From Desulfofustis sp. (GTDB taxonomy: Bacteria; Desulfobacterota; Desulfobulbia; Desulfobulbales; Desulfocapsaceae): a stretch of DNA of 43,333 nucleotides. The position numbers and the translations under genes are program-made. How positions within the stretch are numbered: the stretch's first letter is position 1; every line of letters begins with the position of its first letter. Positions 8,843-17,195 of the stretch are shown here, piece by piece. The stretch covers positions 1 through 43,333 of the forward strand of contig JAJDNR010000219.1 of the NCBI GenBank assembly GCA_022340565.1, in the 5' to 3' direction. The notes under the pieces are model-generated. The model worked only from the letters and a program-made list of their open reading frames with translations. It was not told where the DNA came from and made no database searches.

Positions 8843-8858
8843 GAGCGAGCGCTCGTTC
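8843..8858. promoter_or_regulatory. Operator-like palindrome next to the symporter promoter, copy 2
   Basis: GAGCGAGC/GCTCGTTC is a 16-bp palindrome with one mismatch per arm, abutting the candidate -35 box (2 bp away) on the minus strand. Its CGAGCGCTCG core repeats at 8658. Size and symmetry fit a TetR-family operator; the regulator is not in the window. Confidence 0.45.
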
Positions 8859-9050
8859 TTCGTTGGGGGTGATTTAAATTCACCCAAATACATTTGTCAA
8901 TCATTTTTATATGAAAACCAGAGGTATCAAGCGGCTGCTGTTGACAAGCAAGGATGCCCGGAAGCTGCCGGCTTGCCCGATATCCTGGTGATTGGCGGAA
9001 AAGCCGGGGACCGGCAGCAGATATCCACTCGCGGGGGCGGTGACAAATCG

Positions 9051-9572
9051 ATGGACAGAAAAGGAAGAGTGATCATTCACACCGGCGACGGCAAGGGAAA
9101 GACGACAGCGGCGCTGGGCACTGCATTCAGGGCCCTGGGCCACGGCCACAAGGTCTGTGTGGTCCAGTTCATCAAGGGGCCGGGCAGCTATGGAGAGCGG
9201 CTGTTGGCAAAGAAGCTCGAAAATCTTGATTGGCATATCTGCGGCAAAGGATTCGTGTTCAAAAAGGAAAATATCGAGGAGGACAAGAAAACCGCCGAAA
9301 AGGGTTTTGCCCTTGCCAAAGAGCTGATCGACAGCGACCGCTATGACCTGATCATCCTCGACGAGCTGACCTACCTGCCGACCCTCGGGTTTCTGCCGGT
9401 GGAAACGATCGTCGAAGCGATCGCCAGCAAGCCGGCCCGGCTCACCATCATCATCACCGGCCGTAATGCGGCTCCGGAACTGGTGGAGATCGCCGATACC
9501 GTTTCCGAGATCGCTGTAGTCAAGCATGCTTATCAGAGCGGCATCAAGGCCCAAAAGGGAGTAGAATTTTAG
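9051..9572 (+). CDS. cobO: Cob(I)yrinic acid a,c-diamide adenosyltransferase
   Basis: ATP:corrinoid adenosyltransferase of the CobO/CobA/BtuR family (173 residues), which attaches the 5'-deoxyadenosyl group to cob(I)alamin or its precursors in the cytoplasm. The N-terminal P-loop GDGKGKTTAA (about residues 12-21) is of the inverted type typical of this family. Also visible are VVQFIKG, a Walker-B-like YDLIILDEL (about 98-106) and the late ITGRNAAPELVEIADTVSE. ATG at 9051 is used: a TTG-initiated extension from 8973 has no family similarity. No cobalamin riboswitch is visible upstream. The nearest cobalamin-using context is methyl transfer and CO metabolism elsewhere in the genome; no other B12 gene lies here. 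Confidence 0.93.
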   Translation: MDRKGRVIIHTGDGKGKTTAALGTAFRALGHGHKVCVVQFIKGPGSYGERLLAKKLENLDWHICGKGFVFKKENIEEDKKTAEKGFALAKELIDSDRYDLIILDELTYLPTLGFLPVETIVEAIASKPARLTIIITGRNAAPELVEIADTVSEIAVVKHAYQSGIKAQKGVEF

Positions 9573-9608
9573 GTCGGTCGGAGGTTTTCCAATGGACGGA
9601 GGGGTTCC

Positions 9609-9636
9609 TTGACAACTGGGAGCACAGATGTAGATC
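9609..9636 (+). promoter_or_regulatory. Weak candidate promoter before the CoA-transferase gene
   Basis: A consensus TTGACA (9609-9614) is followed after 16 bp by TAGATC, a poor -10. It would start transcription about 75 nt before the gene at 9721. Confidence 0.25.
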
Positions 9637-9720
9637 AGTCCCGATTTCGCATGGACACGCAGGCCATGCATGCCGTATCTGGCAGAATCGGCAGATTGAT
9701 GGAGCAATAAGGGGGAAGTT

Positions 9721-10863
9721 ATGACGGGAAGCCTGGCCGGGATCAAGGTTCTGGATCTGTCGCGACTGCTGCCGGGACCGTATTGTTCGATGCTGCTGGC
9801 CGATCACGGTGCCGAGGTGATCAGCATTGAGGATAAACGGTTCAGGGAGGACGGTCTGTTTTTCGAAACACTGTACCGCAACAAAAAACACCTGAGCCTG
9901 AATCTGAAGTCGAAACGGGGCAAAGCCGTTTTCTACCGGCTAGCGGCCGATGCCGATATCATCATCGAAGGCTTCCGTCCCGGCGTGGCGGCTCGGCTCG
10001 GGGTCGACTTCACCACCATCCACAAGAGCTTTCCCCGCATCATCTACTGCTCCATCACCGGCTACGGCCAGGACGGCCCCTATCGGGACCGGGCCGGCCA
10101 CGACGTCAACTATCTCGCGACTGCCGGCATTCTCGATCTGATCGGACCGGCCGACGGGCCGCCGTCGATACCGGGAGTCCAGATCGCCGATATCGGCGGC
10201 GGCAGCATGAATGCGGTGATCGGCATTCTGCTTGCGCTGGTGGCTCGCAACCATTCCGGTACGGGCCAGTTTGTCGATATCTCGATGACCGACGGGCTGC
10301 TCGGATTTCTGAGCCTACCGCATTATTTTCACCACATATCCGGTCAGCCGCTGCACCGTTCCCGGGAATTGCTGTCCCACCGATACGCGTGCTACAATAC
10401 CTATGAAACCAGGGATGGCAGCTATATCGCAGTCGGTGCTCTGGAAAACCGCTTCTGGAAACATTTGTGCACGGCGTTGCATATGGATATGTACGCCGAG
10501 CTTCAATTCGACGAAGCCATGCGGGAGACCATTATCGATCGCTTCAGAGACGTTTTCAGGCAGCGGAGCGCAGCCGCCTGGGAAGCGGTATTCGGGGATG
10601 AGGATGTCTGCTGCTGCCGGGTCGTTCCCTTCCAGGAGGCGCTCGATCACCCGCTTTTCAAGGCCCGCGGCATGGTGGCCGATATCGAGCACGGGGACGG
10701 ACAGACGGTGCGTACCTTCGGCATCGGCATCAGGTTGAGTGCAACCCCCGGTTCGTTCCGGACCCCGCCGGCGCAGTTCGGGCAGCACAACCATGAAATT
10801 CTTGCCGAGCTTGGCTACAGCGAAGCCGAGATCGAGCGTCTCAGGGCGGACAACATCATCTGA
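9721..10863 (+). CDS. CaiB/BaiF (class III) CoA-transferase family protein
   Basis: Class III CoA-transferase or alpha-methylacyl-CoA racemase-like enzyme, 380 residues, usual size. Clear motifs: GIKVLDLSRLLPGPYCSMLLADHGAEV at the N-terminus, a long stretch ending NLKSKRGK, ENFRPG-like EGFRPG near residue 83, SITGYGQDGPY, and GHDVNY with Asp about 128, the position of the catalytic aspartate in formyl-CoA transferase. The family moves CoA between carboxylic acids or epimerises 2-methylacyl-CoAs; the substrate cannot be told. GGGGGAAG precedes the ATG. It is followed 28 bp later by the HD-GYP gene in the same direction. Confidence 0.9.
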   Translation: MTGSLAGIKVLDLSRLLPGPYCSMLLADHGAEVISIEDKRFREDGLFFETLYRNKKHLSLNLKSKRGKAVFYRLAADADIIIEGFRPGVAARLGVDFTTIHKSFPRIIYCSITGYGQDGPYRDRAGHDVNYLATAGILDLIGPADGPPSIPGVQIADIGGGSMNAVIGILLALVARNHSGTGQFVDISMTDGLLGFLSLPHYFHHISGQPLHRSRELLSHRYACYNTYETRDGSYIAVGALENRFWKHLCTALHMDMYAELQFDEAMRETIIDRFRDVFRQRSAAAWEAVFGDEDVCCCRVVPFQEALDHPLFKARGMVADIEHGDGQTVRTFGIGIRLSATPGSFRTPPAQFGQHNHEILAELGYSEAEIERLRADNII

Positions 10864-10891
10864 CCGGGGATAGGTAGGACGGAGATAACGA

Positions 10892-12064
10892 GTGAACATC
10901 AACTACATCGACTTTTTCAGGGTGTTCTCGCAGGTGAGCAAGGCGATCCACTCCGGCGAAAACACCACCGAGATACTGCAGCATATAGTCCGCAACATCA
11001 AGGAGATCCTCGGCGCCAAAGGGTGTATTTACTGGATCGTCGACCGTGACAGCGAGAAGATCGAAACCATGGTGTCCGACGGGTTTCCATACCGCAGCCT
11101 GGCCAATGTCAATTACTCCGAGCTGAACCATATTTTCAACAGCGATGAAGGGCCGCTGGTGTGGATAGAGGATGCCAGGACCGACCGCCGTATTCCTGAT
11201 CTGGATACGATCGGTAAACGCAGTGTCGGTTCGATCACCGGCATGTTTTTCGATATTATCGGCACCTACGGGGGAATCCTGGCCGTCTATTTCTACGCGT
11301 ACAAAAAGCTGACCGCAGAAGAAACTGAAATCCTCACCGCCCTCGGCGAACAGGGCGCAATCGCACTGCACAAGGCCTTCAGCTATGACGAAAAGATGCT
11401 GCAGAGCCTCCGTCAGATGGTGGAAGGCTTCACCCTTGCGCTGGAGGCCAAAGATGAATCAACCCACGGCCATTCGGTGCGGGTCGCCCAGTTTGCCCGA
11501 GCAGTCGCCGAGCAGATGGGGCTGAGCGGAAACGAAGTTGAGACCATCCATCACGGCGGCCTGCTGCACGATATCGGCAAAATCGGCATGAACGACGACA
11601 TTCTCAAAAGGCTCGGCATCTTGTCACGCACGGAGATGGACATCGTCAGGCAGCACCCGGAAATTGGTGCCCGCATCGCCAAGCCGCTGAATTTCCTGAA
11701 CGACGTGGTGCCGCTCATTCTGCATCACCACGAGCGTTTCGACGGCAGCGGCTACCCGCACGGACTGCGGGGAGAGAGGATTCCCCGTGGAGCCCGGATT
11801 CTGACTCTGTGCGACGCCTTCGAAACCATGCTGGCAGGGCGCACCCATTTTGCCAAAATGAAGTTCGAAGACAGTGTCGTCAACGTGTTCAACGGAGCCG
11901 GCTCACATTTCGACCCGGATATTGTCGATGCGCTGTTCGCGGCGATCGAAGCACGGCCGGATGCATTCGATGTGAGGGTCAACGGTGCCGAACTCAACTG
12001 TCTGGTCAACTACCGGCGAAAACTGAAGATGAAGATGATTTCCTCGCACCAGATGTTCATCTAG
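10892..12064 (+). CDS. GAF/HD-GYP domain protein, putative cyclic-di-GMP phosphodiesterase
   Basis: A 390-residue signalling protein. A GAF sensor domain fills about residues 15-165, then a short helical linker leads into an HD-GYP domain (about 175-350). Metal-binding motifs are present: HGHSVRVAQFA, GGLLHDIGKIG with the HD pair at about 226, and HHHERFDGSGYPHGL carrying HE and the GYP triad. HD-GYP enzymes degrade c-di-GMP to GMP. The stretch after the DAFETM motif reads THFAKM where most members have a Tyr-Arg-Lys-like run, a minor deviation. No membrane segment, so it is cytoplasmic. Start is GTG at 10892 after GGAG. It precedes the Cache/DUF294 sensor by 164 bp, so the two may share a signalling role. 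Confidence 0.9.
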   Translation: MNINYIDFFRVFSQVSKAIHSGENTTEILQHIVRNIKEILGAKGCIYWIVDRDSEKIETMVSDGFPYRSLANVNYSELNHIFNSDEGPLVWIEDARTDRRIPDLDTIGKRSVGSITGMFFDIIGTYGGILAVYFYAYKKLTAEETEILTALGEQGAIALHKAFSYDEKMLQSLRQMVEGFTLALEAKDESTHGHSVRVAQFARAVAEQMGLSGNEVETIHHGGLLHDIGKIGMNDDILKRLGILSRTEMDIVRQHPEIGARIAKPLNFLNDVVPLILHHHERFDGSGYPHGLRGERIPRGARILTLCDAFETMLAGRTHFAKMKFEDSVVNVFNGAGSHFDPDIVDALFAAIEARPDAFDVRVNGAELNCLVNYRRKLKMKMISSHQMFI

Positions 12065-12228
12065 CTGGAATTGCAGGCGGTTTCGGAGGTGCCGATGGGT
12101 CGATGACGAGGGGGCAGATTAGGCTCCTGGAGGGGACGGCCTTACCATGGTCCCGATCTCCAGGTCGGCTCTTCTCTTAAACAGCGCGGAGACGGGTTCA
12201 TGCCCCGCTCCTCATGAGCCGGAGAGCA

Positions 12229-15165
12229 ATGGATACAAACAGATCGAAGCGTTGGATCAAATTCGTCCTCGGCATCATCGTGCCGGCGGTGCTCGCCGTG
12301 GCCACGCTGATCGGTTCGACCTATCTGTTCATAATCCCGATTTTCAAAGAGACCTTCCTCGACGACAAGCGCGAGATGATCCAGGAACTGGTGAATGTAT
12401 CCTGGTCCATCATCGTCTTGTATGAGCAGGAGGAGCGGGCCGGACGGCTGAGCAGGGAGGCGGCTCAGCGCAAGGCCATTGAGGAGGTCGAACACCTCCG
12501 CTACGGAACCGGATTCAGGGATTATTTCTGGATTTCCGACCTCAAGCCGAAACTGATCATGCACCCGTACTCCAAGGAACTGATCGGCGCGGATCTGAGC
12601 GAGTATGAGGATGTCGCCGGCAAGAAGATTTTCATGGAATTCATCAAAGCCGTCTCCGAGTCCGACAGCGGTTATGTCGAATACATCTGGAACCGGAAAT
12701 ACGACGAACAGCGGATCGTTCCGAAGCTCGCCTACGTGAAGAAATTCGAGCCGTGGGGCTGGGTGGTCGGCACCGGTGTGTTCCTCGACGATGTGGAACA
12801 GAAGACCAGAGAGATCACCCGTCGCCTGTCGCGGATGATCTTTTTAACGGTAATCTGTATCGCGGCTCTTCTGCTCTTCGTCATCGTCCGCAGCCTCTTT
12901 ATTGAGCGCAGGAGGCTCCAGGCCGAGGAAGATCTGCAGCGGTCCCGGGTCAAATACAAGACGCTTGCCGAATCGGCGGTCGATCCGATCATGATGCTGT
13001 ACAACGGCAAGTGCATGTATGCCAACCGCGGCATGGAGCAGCTGAGCGGCTTTAGTGCCGCCGAACTCGAAACGTTGAAACCGGCCGAACTGTTTTCCTG
13101 GGGGCCGATGCCCGATGATGAAAACCGGCTGCCGTCGATGCAGACGTTTCTCGACGGCAGTAGTGCCGCTGCAACCCGTGAAGCCCGGATCCGGCGCAAA
13201 ACCGGACAGTCGGCCATCGTCGAGCTTACCGCCAGCCAGAAGGATCTCGGCAATCAGCGGGTGATTGTCGTTACCGCCAGAGATGTCAGCGCCGACAAGC
13301 GGATCAAGGAGGAACTCGATGAGAGCCGGGAGCGCTACCGGCAGCTCACCGGCCGGCTGCAGATCGGGGTGTTCCGCACGACGCCGGGACCGCGCTTCAG
13401 GATCATCGAGGCCAACCCGGTGATGCTGAGGATGTTCGGTGCAGGCGCTGAAAGCGAGATTGTCAACACCGATCTGTTTGAATATCTCGAGACGGAAGGA
13501 GAGCGTGAACCGCCGGCGTCTCAATTCGATGAGAACGGGATTGCCAGAGATTTGATATTCACCATCAAACGGGCGCCGGACAGTACAGAGGAACCGCTCA
13601 CCGTGTCGATTTCAATGATTCTGGGACGAGATCTGCAAGGCGAGATCCGCTACTGCGACGGACTGATCGAGGATATCAGCAGCCAGCGCAAGCGTGCGGA
13701 GGAGCGCGAAAATCTGATTGTTGAGCTGCAGACCTCGCTGATGTTCATGAATCAGCCGATCAGAAACCTCGAAACTCCGTTCATCACCTGTGACCGCAGG
13801 ACGTCTATCAAGCGTGCCGCCGAAATCATGAGCGAATCGGGGCAGGGGGCGATCCTGGTCACCGACGCTGGCCGTCCGGTCGGGATGGTCACCGATCAGC
13901 GGCTTCGCGAACGGGTGCTGGCGGCCGGGCTGTCTTCTGTCAGCGATGTCGATCAGATCATGAAATCGCCGCTGGTTTTCATCGAGGACTCGGCGCTGAT
14001 ATTCGAGGCGGTGATGCTGTTGAAGGACAAAGAGATCGACTACCTGGTGGTGCGCAATCAACATGACCAGGTGGTGAGCCTGATCAGCAACGAGGAGCTG
14101 CTTGATGTCCACCGCTATTCCGCCAATTTCGTGATCGAGCAGATCCGCAGCGCCACGACCGTCGAGGAGATCGTGCAGAGCCACTACCGGCTGCCGCGCA
14201 TCATAAAGGCGCTGATCGACTCCGGCGCCCATGCCGGAAACATCACCCGGATCATCACCACCATCTCCGATACGGTACTGCAGAAGCTGATCGACATGGC
14301 CATAGAAAAGACCGGGGAACCGCCGATCCGTTTTGCGTTCATCAGCGTCGGCAGCGAGGGCAGGGGGGAGCAGACGCTGGTGACCGACCAGGACAACGCG
14401 ATCATGTTCGAAGACGTCGGGGAGCAGCGTTCGGAACAGGCCCGTGAGTATTTCCAAGAGCTGGCGACGACAGTCTGTACGTGGCTCGACGAGGTCGGCT
14501 ACCAGTTCTGTAAAGGCGGGATCATGGCGATGACGCCCACGTGGTGTCAGCCGATCTCCGTCTGGAAGTCCTATTTTTCAAAATGGATCGGCGACTCGAC
14601 GCCGGAAGACCTGATGGAAGTCTCGATCTTTTTCGATTTCCGCTGCCTTTATGGAGATGCCCGTCTGACCCGTGAACTGCACGAGCATATCCGCCGGCGG
14701 ACTCAGAACCAGAAGGCCTTCCTCTACCAGATGGCCCAGAATACACTGCTTTTCAGGGTGCCGGTCGATTTCTTCGGCAAGCTTGCGGTCGAATCGGGCG
14801 GTGATTACCCCAACACCTTCAATATCAAGCACGTGATTGCGCAGATCGTCGGCTTTGCCCGCATCTATGCGATTTTTTGCGGCTTGGAAGCTACCAATAC
14901 CCTGCAGCGCATGAACAGGCTGCTGGAGACCAAGGTGCTCAAGCCGGAGGTGCACCAGGAGCTGGTCGAATCCTACAATTTCCTGATGCAGCTCCGGTTC
15001 AGACATCAGATTTCCTGCATTGATGACGGGAAAGCGCCCGACAATCAGGTCAATGCCCGGGAGATCAGCCATATCGAAAAAGAATTGCTTGAGAAAATAC
15101 TTGGTGAGATCAATCAGTTGCGAAAGAAGCTGAGTCTTGTTGGTCACAACGAGATCTTTTTCTAA
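12229..15165 (+). CDS. Membrane sensor with Cache, two PAS, CBS pair and DUF294 nucleotidyltransferase domains
   Basis: A 978-residue signalling protein. A first membrane helix (about 10-32) leads into an extracytoplasmic single Cache domain (about 35-195, with YFWISDLKPKLIMHP and GWVVGTGVFLDDVE), then a second helix (about 203-222). Cytoplasmic parts are two PAS domains (about 240-355 and 365-485), a CBS pair (about 511-630), and a DUF294 putative nucleotidyltransferase. Its core GSEGRGEQTLVTDQDNA lies near 707 and carries the Gly-Ser and Asp-x-Asp pattern of GlnD/GlnE-type enzymes. A DUF294 C-terminal helical domain follows (about 800-960). ATG at 12229 has GGAG 5 nt before it and is preferred over 12214. 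DUF294 proteins usually have CBS and cNMP-binding inputs; a Cache-plus-PAS input in one chain is uncommon. The target of nucleotidylation is unknown. Confidence 0.88.
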   Translation: MDTNRSKRWIKFVLGIIVPAVLAVATLIGSTYLFIIPIFKETFLDDKREMIQELVNVSWSIIVLYEQEERAGRLSREAAQRKAIEEVEHLRYGTGFRDYFWISDLKPKLIMHPYSKELIGADLSEYEDVAGKKIFMEFIKAVSESDSGYVEYIWNRKYDEQRIVPKLAYVKKFEPWGWVVGTGVFLDDVEQKTREITRRLSRMIFLTVICIAALLLFVIVRSLFIERRRLQAEEDLQRSRVKYKTLAESAVDPIMMLYNGKCMYANRGMEQLSGFSAAELETLKPAELFSWGPMPDDENRLPSMQTFLDGSSAAATREARIRRKTGQSAIVELTASQKDLGNQRVIVVTARDVSADKRIKEELDESRERYRQLTGRLQIGVFRTTPGPRFRIIEANPVMLRMFGAGAESEIVNTDLFEYLETEGEREPPASQFDENGIARDLIFTIKRAPDSTEEPLTVSISMILGRDLQGEIRYCDGLIEDISSQRKRAEERENLIVELQTSLMFMNQPIRNLETPFITCDRRTSIKRAAEIMSESGQGAILVTDAGRPVGMVTDQRLRERVLAAGLSSVSDVDQIMKSPLVFIEDSALIFEAVMLLKDKEIDYLVVRNQHDQVVSLISNEELLDVHRYSANFVIEQIRSATTVEEIVQSHYRLPRIIKALIDSGAHAGNITRIITTISDTVLQKLIDMAIEKTGEPPIRFAFISVGSEGRGEQTLVTDQDNAIMFEDVGEQRSEQAREYFQELATTVCTWLDEVGYQFCKGGIMAMTPTWCQPISVWKSYFSKWIGDSTPEDLMEVSIFFDFRCLYGDARLTRELHEHIRRRTQNQKAFLYQMAQNTLLFRVPVDFFGKLAVESGGDYPNTFNIKHVIAQIVGFARIYAIFCGLEATNTLQRMNRLLETKVLKPEVHQELVESYNFLMQLRFRHQISCIDDGKAPDNQVNAREISHIEKELLEKILGEINQLRKKLSLVGHNEIFF

Positions 15166-15213
15166 CAGAGCCGAATACGGCCGCCAGAGAGCGCATCCTA
15201 TCGAGGGGGGCAT

Positions 15214-15879
15214 ATGAACGTAAGCAAGGCGTTACAGGTACGAAAATCGACTCGGGCATTTCTGAACAGGGACGTCGAGCGAGATAAGATCATCGCTGTT
15301 CTGGACGCGGCCAGACACGCCCCGTCAGGTGTCAATACCCAGCCATGGCAGGTTGCGGTGGTGACCGGCGCCAAGAAAATCGATCTCCAGACCAGGATTG
15401 AAACCGCTTTCAGGAACGGGGAAAAAGGACAGATGGATTTTCAGTACTATCCGCTGGTCTGGGTCGAGCCGTATAAAACCAGACGTATCGAATGCGGCCT
15501 GCAGTTGTACCAGACGCTCTCCATTTCCAGAAAGGACAAGGAGCGCCGGGTGGAACAGTGGGCAGCCAATTACCGGGCGTTTGATGCGCCGGTTGCGCTT
15601 TTCTTCTTCATGGATGCGGGGCTCGAGACAGGCTCCTATATGGATTACGGGATGTTTCTGCAGTCGATCATGCTGGCGGCGGTCGAGCAGGGGCTTGCAA
15701 CTTGCCCCCAGGCGGCGCTGGGCGAATACCCGCTGATCGTCAAGGAAGCGCTCGGCTATCCGCTTGAACTGCTTCTGCTCGGCGGCATGGCTCTGGGCTA
15801 TGAAGACACCGAGGCACTAGTGAACAGCTACCGCACGCCGCGGCTCCCGGTCGAGTCGTTCACGAAATTTTTTAACTGA
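15214..15879 (+). CDS. Nitroreductase family protein
   Basis: FMN-dependent oxidoreductase of the nitroreductase superfamily, 221 residues. The FMN-binding N-terminal motif RKSTRAFLNRDVERDKI (residues 10-26) and the ARHAPSGVNTQPW block (33-45) are typical. The C-terminal side shows FLQSIMLAAVEQGLATCPQ and a glycine-rich LGGMALGYED. These dimeric enzymes reduce nitro compounds, quinones or flavins with NAD(P)H; the natural substrate is unknown. It begins 48 bp after the sensor gene with GAGGGGGG before the ATG. A dispersed GGGGACAGG hairpin follows the stop codon. Confidence 0.92.
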   Translation: MNVSKALQVRKSTRAFLNRDVERDKIIAVLDAARHAPSGVNTQPWQVAVVTGAKKIDLQTRIETAFRNGEKGQMDFQYYPLVWVEPYKTRRIECGLQLYQTLSISRKDKERRVEQWAANYRAFDAPVALFFFMDAGLETGSYMDYGMFLQSIMLAAVEQGLATCPQAALGEYPLIVKEALGYPLELLLLGGMALGYEDTEALVNSYRTPRLPVESFTKFFN

Positions 15880-15896
15880 CAGCCTTACCGAGCGGT

Positions 15897-15922
15897 GGGG
15901 ACAGGGTTCAGCCTGTCCTTGG
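15897..15922. repeat. Dispersed GGGGACAG-type hairpin, copy A
   Basis: GGACAGG (15899-15905) and CCTGTCC (15912-15918) form a perfect 7-bp stem with a 6-nt loop, flanked by extra G. Related hairpins occur at 22654, 24880 and 29305, always between genes. Resembles REP-type repeats. The rest of 15880-16064 shows nothing else certain. Confidence 0.65.
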
Positions 15923-16064
15923 AAAAATCGAATCAGGCACATCTGTTCGACAGTCATCTTCATTCCTCAGCCATTTCTTGTTTGCCTGACCGATTCGCCA
16001 AATCGTAAATAATGCTTATCTATTGGCTAGTTTTAAATAGAAAGAGATGCTGGAGATTACGATC

Positions 16065-16703
16065 ATGGCCAAAATACTCAAAGGCGAGTTCGGCAGGGAG
16101 AAACCTGTCAGCAGCGGTGGTATCGAGCCGGATAAACCGATTCCGTCGTATCGTCTGAAACTGGCGGTTCCCTTTTCAGATCCACTGATCTGGCGTACCC
16201 TGGAGGTGCCCGGACGGATGACGCTTGCCGACCTGCACCGGGTTATCCAGGTCTGCATGGGCTGGCAGGATGAAGACAGCCATCAGTTCCTGGTCGGTAA
16301 AATCTTCTACCAGCCCGGTTTTGGTATCGAGAATTACAGGCGCAAGCCCGAATATGACGAAGCTGCTTTCGAGCTGCACCAGCTCGAGGAGGGAATGCAG
16401 TTTCTGTTCAGCTATCTCTACGACGGCGGTGACGGCTGGGAGCTGCAGATCGCCCTGGAGGAAATCCTCGCGCCGAAAGGCGCGGATGGATATCCGGTGC
16501 TGATCGACGGCGCCAACAACTGCCCGCCTGAAGAGGCCGGTGATATCCATCAGTATCAGGCGCTTCTGGCCGCCCTCGACCAGGGCGGGGCCGATGTCGA
16601 ACATATCAGGCTGGATTTCGAGCAGACCCGCGATTTCAATCCGTTCTTCTGTGACCGGGACGGGATAAACAAGCACCTCAAGAGATTGAACATCAGGAGA
16701 TGA
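16065..16703 (+). CDS. Plasmid pRiA4b ORF-3 family protein
   Basis: 212-residue protein of the pRiA4b ORF-3-like family (PF07929), widespread but functionally uncharacterised. Recognised by YRLKLAVPFSDPLIWRTLEVPGRMTLADLH, by the GWQDEDSHQF block near residue 67, and by FLFSYLYDGGDGWELQI near 110. It continues with NNCPPEEAGD and a C-terminal DFEQTRDFNPFF. ATG at 16065 has CTGGAG 9 nt before it and is preferred to 16047. Six bp separate it from the OsmC gene, so the two are cotranscribed. No enzymatic motif is known for the family. Confidence 0.85.
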   Translation: MAKILKGEFGREKPVSSGGIEPDKPIPSYRLKLAVPFSDPLIWRTLEVPGRMTLADLHRVIQVCMGWQDEDSHQFLVGKIFYQPGFGIENYRRKPEYDEAAFELHQLEEGMQFLFSYLYDGGDGWELQIALEEILAPKGADGYPVLIDGANNCPPEEAGDIHQYQALLAALDQGGADVEHIRLDFEQTRDFNPFFCDRDGINKHLKRLNIRR

Positions 16704-16709
16704 GCCGAC

Positions 16710-17105
16710 ATGGACAGAACGATTAACGTTTCCTTTCCGGGAAATCTGGTTGTTGAGGCAGTAAGCGGAGCCTTCACCATCCGCACCGACCAGCCGCTCA
16801 AACACGGCGGGGACGACAGCGCCCCGTCGCCGTCGGATCTGTTTCTCGTCTCCATTGCCACCTGTGCCGGTTTTTTCGCGCTGAGATTCTGTCAGCAACG
16901 CAACATAGATACCTCCACCATGAGCCTGACCATGGGCTATGACTATAACAAAGAGACCAAACGGTACGGCACCTTCTCGATCGAGTTGAAGCTGCCGGAG
17001 GGGTTTCCTGACAAGTATCGAAAGGCCGTCATCAGGGCGATGGATCAATGCGCCGTCAAGCGCCACATCATCGATCCGCCGGAATTCGCAGTCACCGTCG
17101 CCTGA
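16710..17105 (+). CDS. OsmC family peroxiredoxin-like protein
   Basis: Small (131 residues) OsmC/Ohr-family protein. The two cysteines that form the thiol peroxidase centre are present: Cys52 in IATCAGFF and Cys114 in MDQCAVKRHI. The SPSDLFLVSIATC block is typical of the YhfA/OsmC-like subgroup. Members reduce organic hydroperoxides, with electrons from thiols; some may act on other substrates. It follows the pRiA4b ORF-3-like gene by 6 bp and fits the oxidant-defence content of the wider region. Both cysteines are read as TGT/TGC, so this copy is not a selenoprotein, although Sec-containing OsmC-like proteins are known. Confidence 0.9.
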   Translation: MDRTINVSFPGNLVVEAVSGAFTIRTDQPLKHGGDDSAPSPSDLFLVSIATCAGFFALRFCQQRNIDTSTMSLTMGYDYNKETKRYGTFSIELKLPEGFPDKYRKAVIRAMDQCAVKRHIIDPPEFAVTVA

Positions 17106-17195
17106 ACCGTTGACCGCCGGACCCTCTTTCTGAAAACCTGGCCTGCCTGGTTTGTAACGGATTGGCCGAAATCGGCCGGCTGAAAGGACTCATTT

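Noticed and set aside
8973-9050. TTG-initiated extension of cobO
   Set aside because: It adds residues absent from the family; ATG 9051 begins just before the P-loop as expected.
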